NCBI GenBank assembly: GCA_038503075.1
Contig: JBCAML010000020.1
Coordinates: 620,001 to 684,000, forward strand
Length of the DNA: 64,000 nucleotides
From: Gyromitra esculenta
Taxonomy: Eukaryota > Ascomycota > Pezizomycetes > Pezizales > Discinaceae
Reading direction: 5' to 3'
Position numbers and translations under genes: made by a program. This document shows, piece by piece, positions 46,679 through 60,324 of this stretch; position 1 is the stretch's first letter, and every line of letters begins with the position of its first letter. The notes under the pieces were generated by a model. It did not search any database, was not told where the DNA came from, and saw only the letters and a program-made list of their open reading frames with translations.

Positions 46679-48368
46679 TTAATACCATAGCTATAAGAAT
46701 ATTTCTCTTATAAGACCACGGAATTCAATTTTTAACAGGTCGTTTGGGTATGAGGTGGCTTGAGTGATAATATATGATCAAGACGCCCCATGGACAAACA
46801 CCACAGTCTCAGCAATTCTGTATTATTTCTGTCGAAATCAAAAGCTTCGTAATATCAACACCAATGCTCCACCTAGCTCCTTCAGACAACAAGTACTACA
46901 GCCCTACAATTAGAATACTCTCTCAACATATTATCCCATTAAATATTCCCAACACACAAACTCCGTCCATCCCTCGACAACACCATACCGTATAAACAGT
47001 CCAATCCAGAAAGATGCTTTTCTCCACTCAATTCCTGCCAATATCCTAATTCATCCTGTGTGGGTCCACTCATAATTTCCAGTACAAGCCACTGACCATC
47101 ACAAAAATATCTGCTAATGTAATAGTCAATAAGATGAGCATATAATAGTAAGAAATAGCCTCTAGCATTATGCACGCAAACATACAATCTCCAGCCAAGT
47201 AACCATATAGGAACAGTTATTTTCACTTGGGTTGAGAGGTAGAAAGTTACTCCACATAGATAGGGAAATGATGAAGTTGACAATTTAGACAGGACAACAA
47301 TAGTACTGAGCGGAACTGATGAGACCCCAAGGTCAAACCAATAGATCTGTCAAATTGCACTACTGGCGCCTTTCATCAGAGGCCTGAAAAATGAACAGGG
47401 AAATGGCTGAAGGGGAATTAATGGTAAGCAAAAAAAAACTACAACAGAAATGTTCGAAAACAAAGCAGGGCAACAAACCTCGCGAGGAAAGAACCAATGA
47501 TAGATAATAAAAAAAGGTGGAACACGTGGGAAGATCCCCAAACAAACCTTACACCACAAGTATAAACAATACGAGACAGCGGCAAAGCATACACACATAG
47601 CCTGTGACCGAAAAGCAGGAAAAAATGTGACCAAGATGTAAAAAAATCAATTCCACTCCAACCCAATGACACCCATACAGACAAAAACAAGAAACGACTC
47701 ATAAGAGAAACAGAAAAACCCGTATCCTTTCATATAGAAAAATTCACCAGTTGCACCTAGCCCATTCTTTTGATATCACGCTTTTTTTGTTTCGTACTTC
47801 GCCGGTGACAGTCCTTATAGATGCGAGAAAGTCGAAAGCAGTGCCGAGTATCCTGATGGAACGAACACCTGGTCGATCCAGTCCAAGCATGTTCCAGCGA
47901 AGTCGATTTTGAAGGAGAGAAAGGAGAGGAAAGAGAGGAACGAAAAGGGAAAAAAAACAGACCCAACCCCACAACCGATGCCACATTTTGTACGTGCGAT
48001 ATTTTGCCCCAACCAACCCCAAATCCAATATACCCCATCTTTTGCGAACAACCCAAACCCCATTTGCTTGTACCCAATAAAATTCTCCCTCCCAGATAGT
48101 CTTGCTCTTCACCGGAAGGAAGAAACAAAGGAAAATAACAAGAAAAATAGCAACCCCTTTTTAAATGCCTTCGCCGTTGTGACTGAAACCCCCTCTGCCC
48201 ACCTGTAGGTATCCATACCCAACCCGAAAAAAAAAACAATGAACATTACAAGACTTAAAACACAACAAAAAGCAAGTTTAAACAGGTCCTCCCAAGACAC
48301 AGCGCCCCGAAGTATCAAGAATAAACACCCCAAACAAAAGAGAACCCAACTATAAAACATAAAATCAT
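46679..48368. other. intergenic DNA and 3' flank of the gene at 48369
   Basis: 47350-48368 is A-rich on the plus strand, hence T-rich in the sense of the minus-strand gene, and fits a long 3' UTR. Open frames here encode Phe/Leu/Trp-rich low-complexity peptides only. Confidence 0.45.
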
Positions 48369-49895
48369 CTAGCCCCAGACACTGGCGACAGTTCCAAGGC
48401 TCTTGTTGCTAGGACCCCAAACCTTGCTCCACCCAAGGCCATCAGCACCTTGCCCGTTGGGTGTGGAGTTATTAGAAGGTGCAGGTGAAGACCTCTCTTT
48501 GGAGATATTATTGAATGGGTCATTCTCCTGGGCAAAGCCATAGCTCAAAGGAGAAGGTAAAGGTGTGGTAGACCTTTTATTAACTGCAGAGTTTTGGTTC
48601 TGCGTTGGACGCGTTCCAATGGGAGCAACCCCGGACGAAGTCACAGGTGTAGTTGATACCCGTTGTGCACGTGGCGGAGAGCCACCGGGAGAAGATGCCG
48701 AAGTCCGGCTCGACTGTGCTTGAGCGCCAGCATTATCGAACAAGCTGAATGATGCCGACTTCGACGAGGGCGAAGAGACGCTATTTGTGCGAGAACGCGT
48801 CGGGGAGGCTGCGTTAGACTGCCCAATATGGGGACCCTGCTCAGTGGCAGGGGTTTGAACTGGAGTAGTATCAATGTTGCCGTTCTGCTGATGCCCAAAA
48901 GGGTCAAACGTGGACGAAGGAGACGGACCACGTGTACCACCAGCATTAGAACCAGGAGCAGAAGGTCCATTGGAATGGATATTAGTTCCCCTTGAAGTGC
49001 TCTCATCCGTGTGAGGGCCGTCTTCGGATTGATGACCATCAGGGTTTCCGGCATAAAGAGCACGGTGCTGGCGAGCGATAAGATCACGGCGCTCGTCCTC
49101 GGTCATGGCGCTGGGGCTCATGACACGGTCCTTCCCATAGGTGGAAATTTCGGCCAGCAATGCTAAAGGGCCTTTATAAGTTGGGTCTCTCCCAAGATTT
49201 GGAGTGTTCGAAGACATACTCCTATTATACTGCTGCTCCTGATGATAGTTACGCAAATCACGCTCTCTCTGAGCTGCTAATCTTCGTTTTGCCTGCATCA
49301 TCTGCTCGGCCTCAGTCTGGCGCGGTTGAAAACGTTGAGTGGCGTAAAAATTCTGAAGATTCGCGGCAGACTGGGAACGCATTACGTCAAACTCCTGGAC
49401 AGAGTAATGACGAGAGGTCATGGGAGGCACCATGCGCGTATCTAGAAAAAAAATATGGTCATATATTAGCCGAATATTCAAAAAGGATGGATAGTAAATT
49501 AAAAAACTTCCCGAGATACGCACCGTGTTCAGGGAAGCCGCGAGGGCTCAAAACAGGCAAGGAATCACGACGCTGAGGGGCAAACATTTTCCCACTCTTG
49601 ACTAAGTTGTCAACAGCCCGATCAACCTCTGTAGGACATGTTAGTTCTGAACGATAGTAATATCGCAAGAAACGAAGAGATTCTCACCATCTATCTGAGC
49701 ACCAAAAGCCGCGGGGTCTTCAGGCTTCATTTGGGCTGTGTACCGTACGGTCAGGTCCGAAGGGTCTGAGGCGTGGGAACGTGGAAAGTGCGTCTGAACG
49801 GGAGTTGTACCAGCTCGCCCTTCCCAGCTGGGACGAGAGCTTTGCCAGGTTGCGGCTTGGGCCTGGGCCTGTGCTTGATTTTCATAGTATGACAT
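48369..49895 (-). CDS. conserved-looking low-complexity fungal protein, function unknown
   Basis: Exons on the minus strand are 49895-49688, 49628-49524 and 49441-48369, giving 461 residues. The start MSYYENQ follows introns of consistent phase (59 and 82 bp). The N-terminus has an AQAQAQAA run. A compact segment, VDRAVDNLVKSGKMFAPQRR, is followed by a Gln/Arg-rich helix (EAEQMMQAKRRLAAQRERDL, HQEQQYNRS). A motif with MTEDERRDLIARQHRALYG comes next, then a long Ser/Pro/Asn-rich disordered region. The protein ends in a small Trp-containing motif (GLGWSKVWG, LGTVASVWG). I believe similar proteins occur across filamentous ascomycetes but know no function. The composition resembles RNA-granule or translation-associated proteins, which is only an inference. 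Confidence 0.78.
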
Positions 49896-52800
49896 GACTA
49901 GGTGCAAAAAAATTCAAAGCGAGAGAAGCCTTATTAACAAGAAAGTATTAGATGATAGTTAGAGCGAACAGAGGGACCTAGACAACTATGCACCGGGTTG
50001 AAAGAGGGGATGGGAGGATAGTGGAAATGAAGGTTCGATCCTGTCTAAACGGTGGCGAAGAAGGATAGTCAGCGATCGATATTGATGGGGAGTTTTTTTT
50101 CTTGGTTTTTGGAATCGGCCAGCAGCATTGAAAGGAGTCGAGGGATAAGGATGAACAGCGAAGATAAAAGCAGAATTTTTTTCGGATACATAAAAGTGCA
50201 GCTAAAATGGGCTACAACAACGTATGCAGGACACAACGGCAGATGAGAAAAATTGACATACCACTAAACAGAAACAGATGGATAGCAGACAAAAAGGTGC
50301 CTGCTGGAGTATGATGGAGGAGAGGAAGAAGGAGGAGAGGAGAGGAGAGGAGAGGAGGAGGAAGGAGGAAGGAGGTTCTTGTGTCGATGGGAAGAAGCAA
50401 AGAGGGGGATGAGAGGTTGGGTGTGGAAGTCTTCGGGGTTGGGGGTTAGCCTTTTGGGGTTAAACTGGTGATGACGGGGTTGTGCGGGAAAAGGGAAATG
50501 GAAAGGGCCCGTGTGCAGCAGCCAGCAAAGGATGAGGAAAGGCAAAGAAAGAGGAAAGAGGAGGGGGGAGAGAAATAGAAAGAAGGGAGAAAAAAATATA
50601 AATGTTCCCCAGGATTCGAAAAGAGGATAAAATGTTAAACTGGAAAATTGGGGTCCTCTCGTTTCTTCAGCACCAACTCCACAAACGCCGAAAGAAGACA
50701 GCCCGACAACCACGACGGGCAACAGTCTGGACAGAAAGGGATTTCAAGTAAGGAGGTCGGGTCTGGTTGAGCGATGTGCGGGATGGGGCGAGATATCCAC
50801 CACGCTTCCCAGTCTCCCAGTTCGCCAGCGTTGGGGCCGCTACAGCGCCGGTCTGTAGCTGCTGTCATTGGCTACCTGTAGAGCAGAGGCAGCAATGCTG
50901 TGACCGACCCTTGCGCGCCGCTGGATTGGGCAGGTTCAGTGATGGCTCTTCACTTCCTCACTTTTTTTGGTGCATCCTGTGGTAGTCTCATTTTTTCTCG
51001 TGCCCTTCTCGAGGTACTGCAACCGTGAACGTGTCCTGATCACAACTAAAAAAACTCAAATAATGATATACATTTTCCCTCCAGCAATGATACATGTATG
51101 CACCAGTATCTCATGTATGCGAGGCCGAAATTCGATTCCATCTAGTGGCCTCTTGGGTTGGATCCCGTAGCACCCTGGTGGCTGTGATGAATACAAACCG
51201 GTCCGCAGTTTAGGTAGGCCCTTGATACTTACGGCATACATAAGCAGAGTTGTCCCGTAAAATGGAACATCTGTATGGAATGTTCTGAAACAAAAATTTC
51301 TACGTTGGGGAAACATGGTATCTAATCCAGACAAATGGAGATAATGGTAAATTCCCCCACACGCACGGCAATGCACCTAAAGAAAACAATGCTTTTGTTC
51401 AAAGGAACCTCGAGCGACGTTGCATCATGGCAAGAGGGTCTCCACGTTTAAGAATACCCACAGCGAACTTATGGGCCCAGTGGCTGACAGAAACCTGCAT
51501 ATCATATTTTTGGGCCTCCGACAGGCACCACAAAAATTACCATCTTTAAGATCGCAACTGGAAAGCGTATCTCTTCTGTTCTATTTTCGAGGGTTTAGGC
51601 CTAGGCGCCTCCGCATTCTGAATCAAGTCGACAGATAGAGAGAAAAAGAAAAGACGAAAGGCAAAAACCAGCCCAACCAACAGTTGCCTTGTAAAGCACT
51701 GTATCCCCAGTTTTCAGAATACCGGGAAACATCAAGTAGGCTGATTGACTACCACGATTCATGAATGAGATAAATGTAGCGAATTTCCGTGGTAAGGGCG
51801 TGTGAAGGTTCCTATTGATATTTCCCTGTGTGTGACGATGGTCCTGCCTATCTTTCGCTTCGACACCCTTTTCCAGAATGGCAATCTCGTGATATGTCCT
51901 ACACAACTGATCATGGTATTTATCACTGTTTTACGCACCAATCACCAAAACGGTTTGGACAGATAGAGGGAGGATCAACGTTCAACTTCAACCGCCAACA
52001 AAGAACACCAGATGGAAGTTTTCGGGAAAACAAAAAATAACCACCGAACCCGAAACTGCCGATCTCCTCCAATGTGACTCTCGAGCAGTGACGCCATAGC
52101 TATCCGAGGAATTGCTGGTTGGGGCTGTAAAAAAAAGAAGGGTGTGCGGAGAAAGCCTATGTTTGCACATCGTCACATCTCACACAGACTCCCATCCGGC
52201 ACGCTCGCCGTCAGGATCAGTCGATCTTGGTTTCTCCGCCCATTCGTTTTTCCTATGCCATTCCTATATCTTCGTTGGTTTTTTTTTCTTGCTTTATTTT
52301 TTTTTTCTTGCACTCCCTTCCCACGTCCAACTTCCAAAAGATGTTGCTTTCCGAGACTAGTTGCCTAACTCATACGCTAATTTCCACTTGCTGGTCCCTG
52401 GGACAGTTCCTGACTATCTCACTCGGGATACCGGGGGCTATGAGATTCCCATCGATGCTTTCCAATCGAGACTATACCTGCCAAAGGGATATTTAGACAC
52501 GGTCCCGGGATGTAGCGTGCCTTTGCAGCGTATGATATGTGACCAATTTATCATGTCGAAGAAATCACACTGCAGAAGTACCGTAGACATAACTAGCAGC
52601 AGAACTCCTGGCAATTTCCGAAGTCTTTTATACTTTGCATAACCCCAGATATAGAGTGACAACGCGCCAGCAGCGACGGGGAAAAAAAAGGAGACCTACA
52701 GTCAATCGTACCTGACAACTCCTTCGGACCGTGCAGGCCCTTGAACAGGTGAGCCGACAGTAGCCTTCCCCGGAGATTTTTCTCAGGGCCCACCTGGCTT

Positions 52801-54716
52801 TACACCACAATTATTCCAGGTGCATACATCCACCCCAGCCTTGGGTCTGGAGGTGTAAACAGCGCAAAAATTAGGTTACCCAATGGAGGCTGACATACCG
52901 AAACGGGCAGTTGTTGGCCACGTCCGAAACTCGGGACTCGGAAGGCGCGCAATAAAGTTCACCCGATGAGTTTAAGGCAAAGAAAGACTTGAGCCTCAAA
53001 TCTACTTGAACTTGTGATCCAAGGCAGCATTTAAACCCTATGAATACCAAATTATCTTGATTGATGTCTTCGCTCAATCGTTTATGGCTCCTCAATCAAC
53101 ATGGCTAATGTTGATACGAGCGTTCTATCCCATGCGGTCTTCGACTTCAGAATCCTTGTGTTGCTTTTGCGAGAAAAAAAAAAGTCGTCATTATCATCAG
53201 GGTTAGGGTTATATTGGGAGATATATGGGTGGCCAACTGCTTCGAGAAGTAGGTGGGTGTATGTATTCCAGTGAATATATGAAGTCTTTATCATGCTCCA
53301 AAGATCTATCTAGCTAACGAAGGTGTAATTTTGAGCATGAATATATGCATGTACCTCCCGCTTTGATCTTGAGACTTTGGGACGTTTAGAGTTTGCGAAA
53401 ATTAATGTGTATGTGCGTAACGTGGTCTGCCTATGGCATATATTCTAGGGGAATTTTTTTTAGAAGCAAACCAAATGATTATAAGCTGAATGAGATAAGT
53501 GCTAGAAATAAAATATAAGTGCGCACGGTCAACGGAGAAGAACGGGAATTTTTGCTGGGTATTTGAACGATTTATCTAGAGTTAGGCTTCCAGCGCCTTC
53601 AGGGGGCTTCATTCAATGCATGTACATGTGCCTTTGGTTATTTCTACAAGATGTATTGGAAGGTTATATAGATCTGTGTGCATGTGGGTGGGGAAGAATT
53701 ATTTTTTCCAGGCCGCAGCAGCTCTTTGTTTCGTTAGGACGTTACTTTTTGCTCAGCTAGACAAATGAGTGATAGGTTGAATAAGTGCGAGGATAGATTC
53801 CCTGGAAAGGCGGAGCAGAGCATGCGCTGACCTAATACTAATGATGTTAAGTTAAATTTACATATATACATGTATGTACCTACATGTAGTTATAAACTCT
53901 CATCTGTTTGGCTTACTTATATATTGTCACCCATGGCTACTACAGCTACGACATGGCCATACAGTCGAAATAGTTTCCTAGAAATGACCAACTTACTTAA
54001 TCCCAAACTTCCAGGCTTAGAGAAACTGTTTAAGCGATTATTTCTATATATGCTAGCTACTGCGCTGTGGCTCTAAAGAGCTCTACAGCTACATGTAGTG
54101 TTCCGTGTTTTAACTAGTGTGCTAAACTTATACACGTATACGTTGGGTATCACACATATTTACATGTAGTCTCTAGGAATACTGCAGCTGTCGATGAAGC
54201 TGCAATTGGGCATCCGCCTTTATTTTTTTTAAAAAAAGTCTCTAGAGGTCAGTTTATGTTGAATATAATGGCTATTCATGATCCAGTAAAGTAGTAAAGG
54301 GAAAACAGAATAGAAGAACGAGGGAAAGCCCCCATATAAACCGGTTTATGGCGGGTTCTTTGGGCGCCGAATAGATCGGCCCGAGCAACCCCCATTAGTA
54401 GCGATGACATGCCACTAGGAAGCCTATAGATATATTCCATATATCCTACAGTTTAAAAGTAAAGTTGACGAGTGATACTTTGTGAACACTCGAACAGACT
54501 GCCCCGAGTGGTCTTGGATGCTTGCAAGGCACCCTGGGGTTAAGATTTACGTGCACCCGGCTTCGAATAGCTATACTTAAAAGTAGAGATATTGTACGAA
54601 TTCAACGCTTGTTTTAGTATTTGCGATACGTAAGATTTAGATCCCTTATTTTTTCTAGCCCTTATGTACAAACATTACGTCAAAACTTCACCCTAAATAA
54701 GATTTTCAAACGCAGG
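49896..54716. other. 4.8-kb intergenic region, no supported gene
   Basis: 49896-50640 is the upstream side of the preceding minus-strand gene and carries a purine tract at 50316-50385. 50640-53860 shows no supported exon on either strand. 53860-54170 holds four TACATGTA palindromes. Confidence 0.4.
50316..50385 (+). repeat. purine (GGAGA)n tract
   Basis: About 70 bases of almost pure G/A with a repeated AGGAGAGG unit, pyrimidine-rich in the sense of the downstream minus-strand gene; probably leader or promoter sequence. Confidence 0.75.
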
Positions 54717-56921
54717 TCAAGGTCGATTCAAGAAAACACTTGGCAATTCCTTTGCCGCTTCCGCAATCTTTGGGGAATAATGCTTCCTCAATAACACTGT
54801 TTCCCAAATGGTCGCAGCATATGGATTGCTGATTTCCGGCTCGTCAATTTCCATCTTATTGGTTCCATCACCGACCCTCTCTTCAGTCGAAAATAGTCCA
54901 TGTAGTCTCCGTTGATGCTTCCGAGCCATCTTGTTTAACATTCCTAGTATCGCAAGCGTTGATTTCTCTGGCATGTTGAGACTGGTTGTCATCAAACGTT
55001 TAGTGAACGCTGCGATCCGGATCGGTGTGTTGGACTTATTTGCATTTTGCTGGAAGAAGATGGTGTTTAACGCGCGAATAAGCATTTCAATCTCGGTAGA
55101 TACGTTGATACGTTTTGAAGGTGTCATAGGATCGTTTGGATCGGGGAGACGGAGAGATTTAATGGAAAGTTCAAGATCCGGAGAGAGGGAGAGAGGGAGG
55201 AGCGTGGCATAGAGGTGAGTTGTGAAGAAGGTTAAATCAATGTTCATCCCTTCGCCTTTTTTTACAAAGGGGAGTTCGTTAGCTTTACCAGTTATTTTTT
55301 AGAAGAGGAAGGAAAAAAAGAACTACCTTGGCCGGATAGTAATGCGAACGCCGTTATCACGCAGAGGAGGGCCTCGCGGGTTATATTTCGCTTCGACAAG
55401 TTCTCGACTTCATTTTCTTCTTCGTCTTCGAAGGCCGCAGTAATAAGTTCTTTCAAGGCTACAATAAGATCGCCAAAAAAGTCCAAGTTAATTAGATGCG
55501 CATACCTGTGTGACGACTATTAAAATCTCCTTTTCTTGCTATAAGCACGGGAGTAATCTCACTTTGCTAATCCTTCCAACGTCGCTCCCATGAGTTCTGG
55601 CAGTTTTTCTTTCAGGATTCGGAAGTAGGTCCCAAAGACCAATTTCAAAGTTTCAGACTGCCGCTCTTCCCTCTCCTCATGTGAGACCGTCGCATCCGCT
55701 TCGTCCATTTCTTTCTCGGACATTTGTCTCTCCTTTTCGAGTTTCCTAGCCTTCTTGGTTCTGAATGCACGATCTTTCTTCTTGCGTTTTCTTGGGTTGT
55801 CGACTGTTTCTCGCGAGGCTTTTACATCAAGTTCTGAGAGTAAGCGCAGGGATAGGAAAGTGTTTAGCACAGATTCGTCAACATTGAAATCCTTGGCTTT
55901 AAACATCTTTGCTAGCAGCTGGACGGCTTCGAAGGAAGCTGCGCCGTCATCGTCGTTACGGAAGAGTTCCTCGAGCGCCGTGCGGCACTTCACAAACATC
56001 TCGTCCACAGTCTTGACGCTGACTCGTTCAACGATGATCTTGAGGAGCTGACTACGGAAGTTGAAGTGTGGAACTGTGGATATAAGAACACAGGCACAGT
56101 TTACCGCGATCTTTCCAACAGCGACAGCATTGGGCGAATGGTCGGTTCTGGAAGCTGACCTTTTTAGTTTGATACTTGGTTCCACTGTTCAGATAGAAGC
56201 TCACCTCGAGATGTTTTTGCCAGGGCTTCAACGTAGGCCTGGTAATTTGAAACCAGAGACTGCTCAAATCCTCTGAGTTTCTTCACCTCTTTTGTAACCT
56301 TCGCCTTTTGCTCTTCGTCTGTTAAAGGCCTTATTCTATAGCCTGGTATAATATCTTTATAGACGGCCAGTTGTGTTGCCAGTGCTAACTTTTGTATAGT
56401 GACGTTTTGGTCTTCTGATATCTCGCGTAATCTTCGGAGTAATCCAACCTGATCGAATGAGCTCTGTAAGAAAATATTCCGTTCAGTTTTCTCCTCCGAT
56501 TAACGATTAAACTTACATTTTCCTCCGGGTCCTCATTTAAGCTTGTTGCGATATTGGCCAGCTCCTCTTTCGCATCAACTATTCTCTGTCGCTCTGATAC
56601 TCTCGGACGGGCCTCTTCCTCTGGCGTCGGCTCTTTAGCCACTCCCACCCATTCGCCCCCATCCTCGCCACTCGTGTTCCCTTCATCGCTCCCGCCCTCT
56701 TTTTCCGGGATGGGAACTTGTTTTATCAGCCCTCCGGGAGTCTTAATTGGTAGTCTGGTACTCTCCTTCTCCGCTTTTCTCTTTTTCAGTGCTCGGGGTC
56801 GCTGTTCATAATCCTGCTCAAGATCCCACTGGGCAGCGGCAGCGAATGGATGCTCGTCTCCAGCAAGGGTAGATGAAGAGGAATCAGAGGAGGCATTTGG
56901 AGCCTTTTTTTTGGACTTCAT
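54717..56921 (-). CDS. NOC3: nucleolar complex protein Noc3
   Basis: Five exons on the minus strand: 56921-56517, 56463-56205, 56154-55563, 55505-55327 and 55255-54717, giving 657 residues, normal for the family. Noc3 works with Noc2 in moving pre-60S ribosomal particles from the nucleolus and has been tied to replication initiation in yeast. The N-terminal ~130 residues are charged and disordered with basic nuclear-signal-like patches (ALKKRKAEKE). The NOC3 domain follows (LAVYKDIIPGYRIRPLTDEE, KEVKKLRGFEQSLV), with VPHFNFRSQLL, a basic linker (NPRKRKKKDRAF), YAHLINLDFFGDLI, and the CBF/Mak21-type C-terminal domain (LSGQGEGMNIDLTFF ... NPYAATIWETVLLRKHYSP). Introns are 50-71 bp. The ATG at 56921 was chosen as the first methionine in frame. 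Confidence 0.95.
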
Positions 56922-58916
56922 GGTGGGGTTTCGTGAAATTTTGGATAGGTATGGATTTTGCGATGCTGTTTGATGTTTGGTTGTCAAGCTTTTTTTTTTA
57001 CCCTCGCTTTTCAGCAGAGCCGCGAGAGCACAGACCAAGCGCTAATTTTTCTGTAAACGGACTTTCTGTAGTGACTGCATGCAAGTGCTGCAGCTGGTTA
57101 TCACCTACCAATATTTCAGGCAGCTTAATTTGCGCTCACACTTTAATCACTCAGGTTTAATTTTGATTTGAATACTAGATGACTGAGCAGCAGTTATCGT
57201 AGTCAATAAAAGTACTGATTTCTGGAGGATGGAAATAGAGGCGAGACCAATCCAAAGGTCGTATACGTACTAGTACTGTGGCTGCAGCTCTATACATGTA
57301 GTCAATTAAAGATATACATGTATGATCAAGGGCCGGCGGCGTGGCTCTAACATCTTGTGATTATATATGAATGCTTAGAAGCTGTCTAAATACCTTTACT
57401 CTACTTATTATTTAATGGTGATTGGTATATGAAGCATAGCGTGGCCTACGAGGTACATGTAGCTTGAGGTGCATACTATGTGACAATGGAGGACTCTACC
57501 TAAAGTCCGATATATTGCGAAGCAATAGCTACATGTGCATGTGGTTGGTTTAGGCCATTCAAACTTACCAATACTATATAAATCTGTACATTTATAGGTA
57601 CCTATATGTAATTCGCGGCAATTTCAGGTTAATACTAGATGATATACATGTAGTCGAGAAACCTTAGCTATAGTACATGTATATCTTGGTATTGCTGTAA
57701 CTACACCAAATGTAGGCGACTAGGGGTGAAATTGTATATTTTTAAACTGCAAGTTACACACGCATAACTATACGAAGGCTCTTATACCTGATATGGGATG
57801 ACTGATAAAGAGGGCCTAGGCTTTGATCTATGTGATCATCGAGAGTTTCTACCCTTAGACTTTACGGCCAATACATTGTATAGGGCTAGAAACCCAATTG
57901 GCTGCAGCTGGATTTATAGATCAAACCCATATGTCAAACCTTAGAGAAGATGACGAAATTGGGCTTATCTGTATCTAGATACAAAAAGCTTACAATACTC
58001 ATGTCTAGTTAATGAAAAAAGAAGCTCGAGAATATCTGAAACAGAAGAGACTTGAAAATTAAACCTATCTGAAGTCTGTCACGCAATTCTCAAAAACTCC
58101 CTATACTATAGATATTCGCATATACTAAGCCCAAAGACCCACGATAACGTAATTAAGTTATCGCTATACATGGGGCTAGCTAGGGCCGAGATAAACCTCG
58201 AAAAATAGCATTTGAAGATTTCCTCATGTGCGGAATCTTGAAATCTTATGGTCATTCGCGTAGATTATAGATATATGTAGTCATTACCCTCGGCCTTTCA
58301 TAACCATGGAGCATTGGTCGAGACCACTGGCCCCGAAGAGGATACCAATATCCTTCGCTTTTATACCCTTGGTTAGAGCTACCGTAGATGGCATTAGTAG
58401 GCTAAATACTAATGTAATTTTTATGTTAGGAGCGATACTAGCTTTGATAATTTCTCCGCAGCGAACCATATGCATATATAGCGGAACAGGTGGTAATACT
58501 AAATGTAGCCATGCCGGCCGAGATTTTGGGCGTTCTTGATTAAACCTCGCCCACCCCCACCTCGATCTATCCCTACAATCAGATCCGTACCTCTTCCCAC
58601 TACGTATGTACAAGATCGTAAAACTACACTTACAGATAACCAACGCCCTGCAGCCTTCGATACCTCCCACACACACATCTGCAATTAATCGTCTTGCACG
58701 TACCTAGTAACTAACATATAAATGCGCCTCCCTCATATAAACTGCCTTGCGCTATAAACTCGGGTGAGAAACCTATTCCTCCGGCGAAAACATACCTAGG
58801 TAAGAAGAATTGGAGTATTGGGGATTTCTATGATAACTAGGGTAAAAACGAATTTGCCGATATTTCATTCGGGGAGTTTGCACATGTGTATGTGTGTGTG
58901 TATATACCTACATGTT

Positions 58917-58985
58917 TGGGTGGCGATCTGGGATAACGATGCTTAAGTTACACCCATAAGTACGGTTTTCCCAGATCACCACCCA
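58917..58985. repeat. inverted repeat (16-17 bp arms)
   Basis: GGGTGGCGATCTGGGA at 58918 and its inverse TCCCAGATCACCACCC ending at 58984 form a hairpin with one mismatch and a loop of about 35 bp. Confidence 0.7.
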
Positions 58986-59351
58986 TATATCAGCCAACCC
59001 CCATAATATACCTGGCCGTACTTAGTACATACTGATGGGTAAATCCCGCGGCACCCGTTGTACGGCACCGACGGGATGTCTAACAGTTCCAACAATTACA
59101 ACTTTGGCCCCTGCTACTGTACACAGGATACCGGTTGATCTGCCGTTAAGATCGTCATCCAACAGCTGATCCCGGTCCGTCGAATCCATAAAAACTCGAT
59201 CCGAAGGAACCGATTCCAAAGCTTATTTAAAACTGGTCTCTAGCTTGTTTATCGTTTACGATTTCGCCCAGGCAAAGGAGAAAGGAAATGATAAAGCGCC
59301 CACGTGCACTAAACTTATCTGGATTGTTGCCCAAAGGCTATATAGTGCCAG

Positions 59352-59503
59352 AAAGGGGGATGTGATTGGTACAGCATTTTTATGGTATTCTAAAAAAATG
59401 CTGGATTAATTCTGGAGCGCTACGGGATTTTTCAGCAAATGCAGCAGCGCTCCAGAATTAATCCAGCATTTTCTAAAAATACGGCAGTAGATCCACCCCG
59501 TTT
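59352..59503. mobile_element. fold-back element, copy B of a two-copy family
   Basis: The core is a perfect 27-bp inverted repeat (AAAATGCTGGATTAATTCTG...), arms 59395-59421 and 59446-59472, with a 24-bp loop. Weaker matches extend out to AAAGGGGG/CCCCGTTT at the ends. It shares sequence words with the element at 46536-46678. Confidence 0.7.
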
Positions 59504-60177
59504 TTTGGTACTGTAATTACATGTACCATCTTCTATGCTACGAATGCGTAATATATGGTACTACAACATTTGAACCTTTCCCCCGCCAATTACTGTCCAG
59601 CAACATTTCATAAATCGCGACCTCTTTTCTACGAAACTCTTCTTACGTGAACATCTCATTTCAAAAGTTACAACATACATGTATTACATGTATTTTTGGT
59701 TCCTACAAAGTTGTACCTGTAGCCGCATCGATCGGCATATGCATAAAACTATTCAGCAAGTACTTCAAGCCCTCGAAGAATTGCTAAGTATCTTTAGTCT
59801 TGACTAATTTGTACCTCAATTACATGTAGGGATGCGATCGGTAAGATTACATACCTACATGTACTTTACCATGTTGTATACTGTACCTGTAATTACGTAA
59901 AGTAACGGTAAAATACGGTATGGAGCTAAAGTAAGCACACCCTCTCCGCAGGATTAGAGACTAAAGTTTATCGTGATGCTGATTGAGTGATCACTACAGC
60001 TCCATGGTTAGTGTGTTCTACTAGATCTTACTAAGGACGGCGGAAGCTGTATCTAGATCTTACATCTTGTAATTTACTGTTTTTATCTGTCCCATGCAGT
60101 AAACTAACATAATTTACTGTATTTCTGCAACTCTAATAGGTACTAATACACGCAGTTTTTTGGCATTGATAATATTT

Positions 60178-60324
60178 GTATATACTCGTGCTCTAACATA
60201 AGTATCTGAAAATGCCTTTTGGTGGCAACGTTTTTTAATTCGTCCTGCAGCAGCACTTCAAAATTTGGTTGGCCAAAATCTCACCCTTGTTTTCAGTTAC
60301 TTATGCTAGAGCACAAGTATATAC
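60178..60324. repeat. inverted repeat, fold-back element
   Basis: The left arm GTATATACTCGTGCTCTAAC, with AAGTATCTGAAAA following, is inverted at 60291-60324 with few mismatches. Weaker pairing (TTTTGG near the loop) extends inward. It has no coding capacity. Confidence 0.65.

Noticed and set aside
47350..48239. Several 80-160 codon minus-strand frames
   Set aside because: Phe/Leu/Trp-rich low-complexity peptides in the probable 3' UTR of the gene at 48369.
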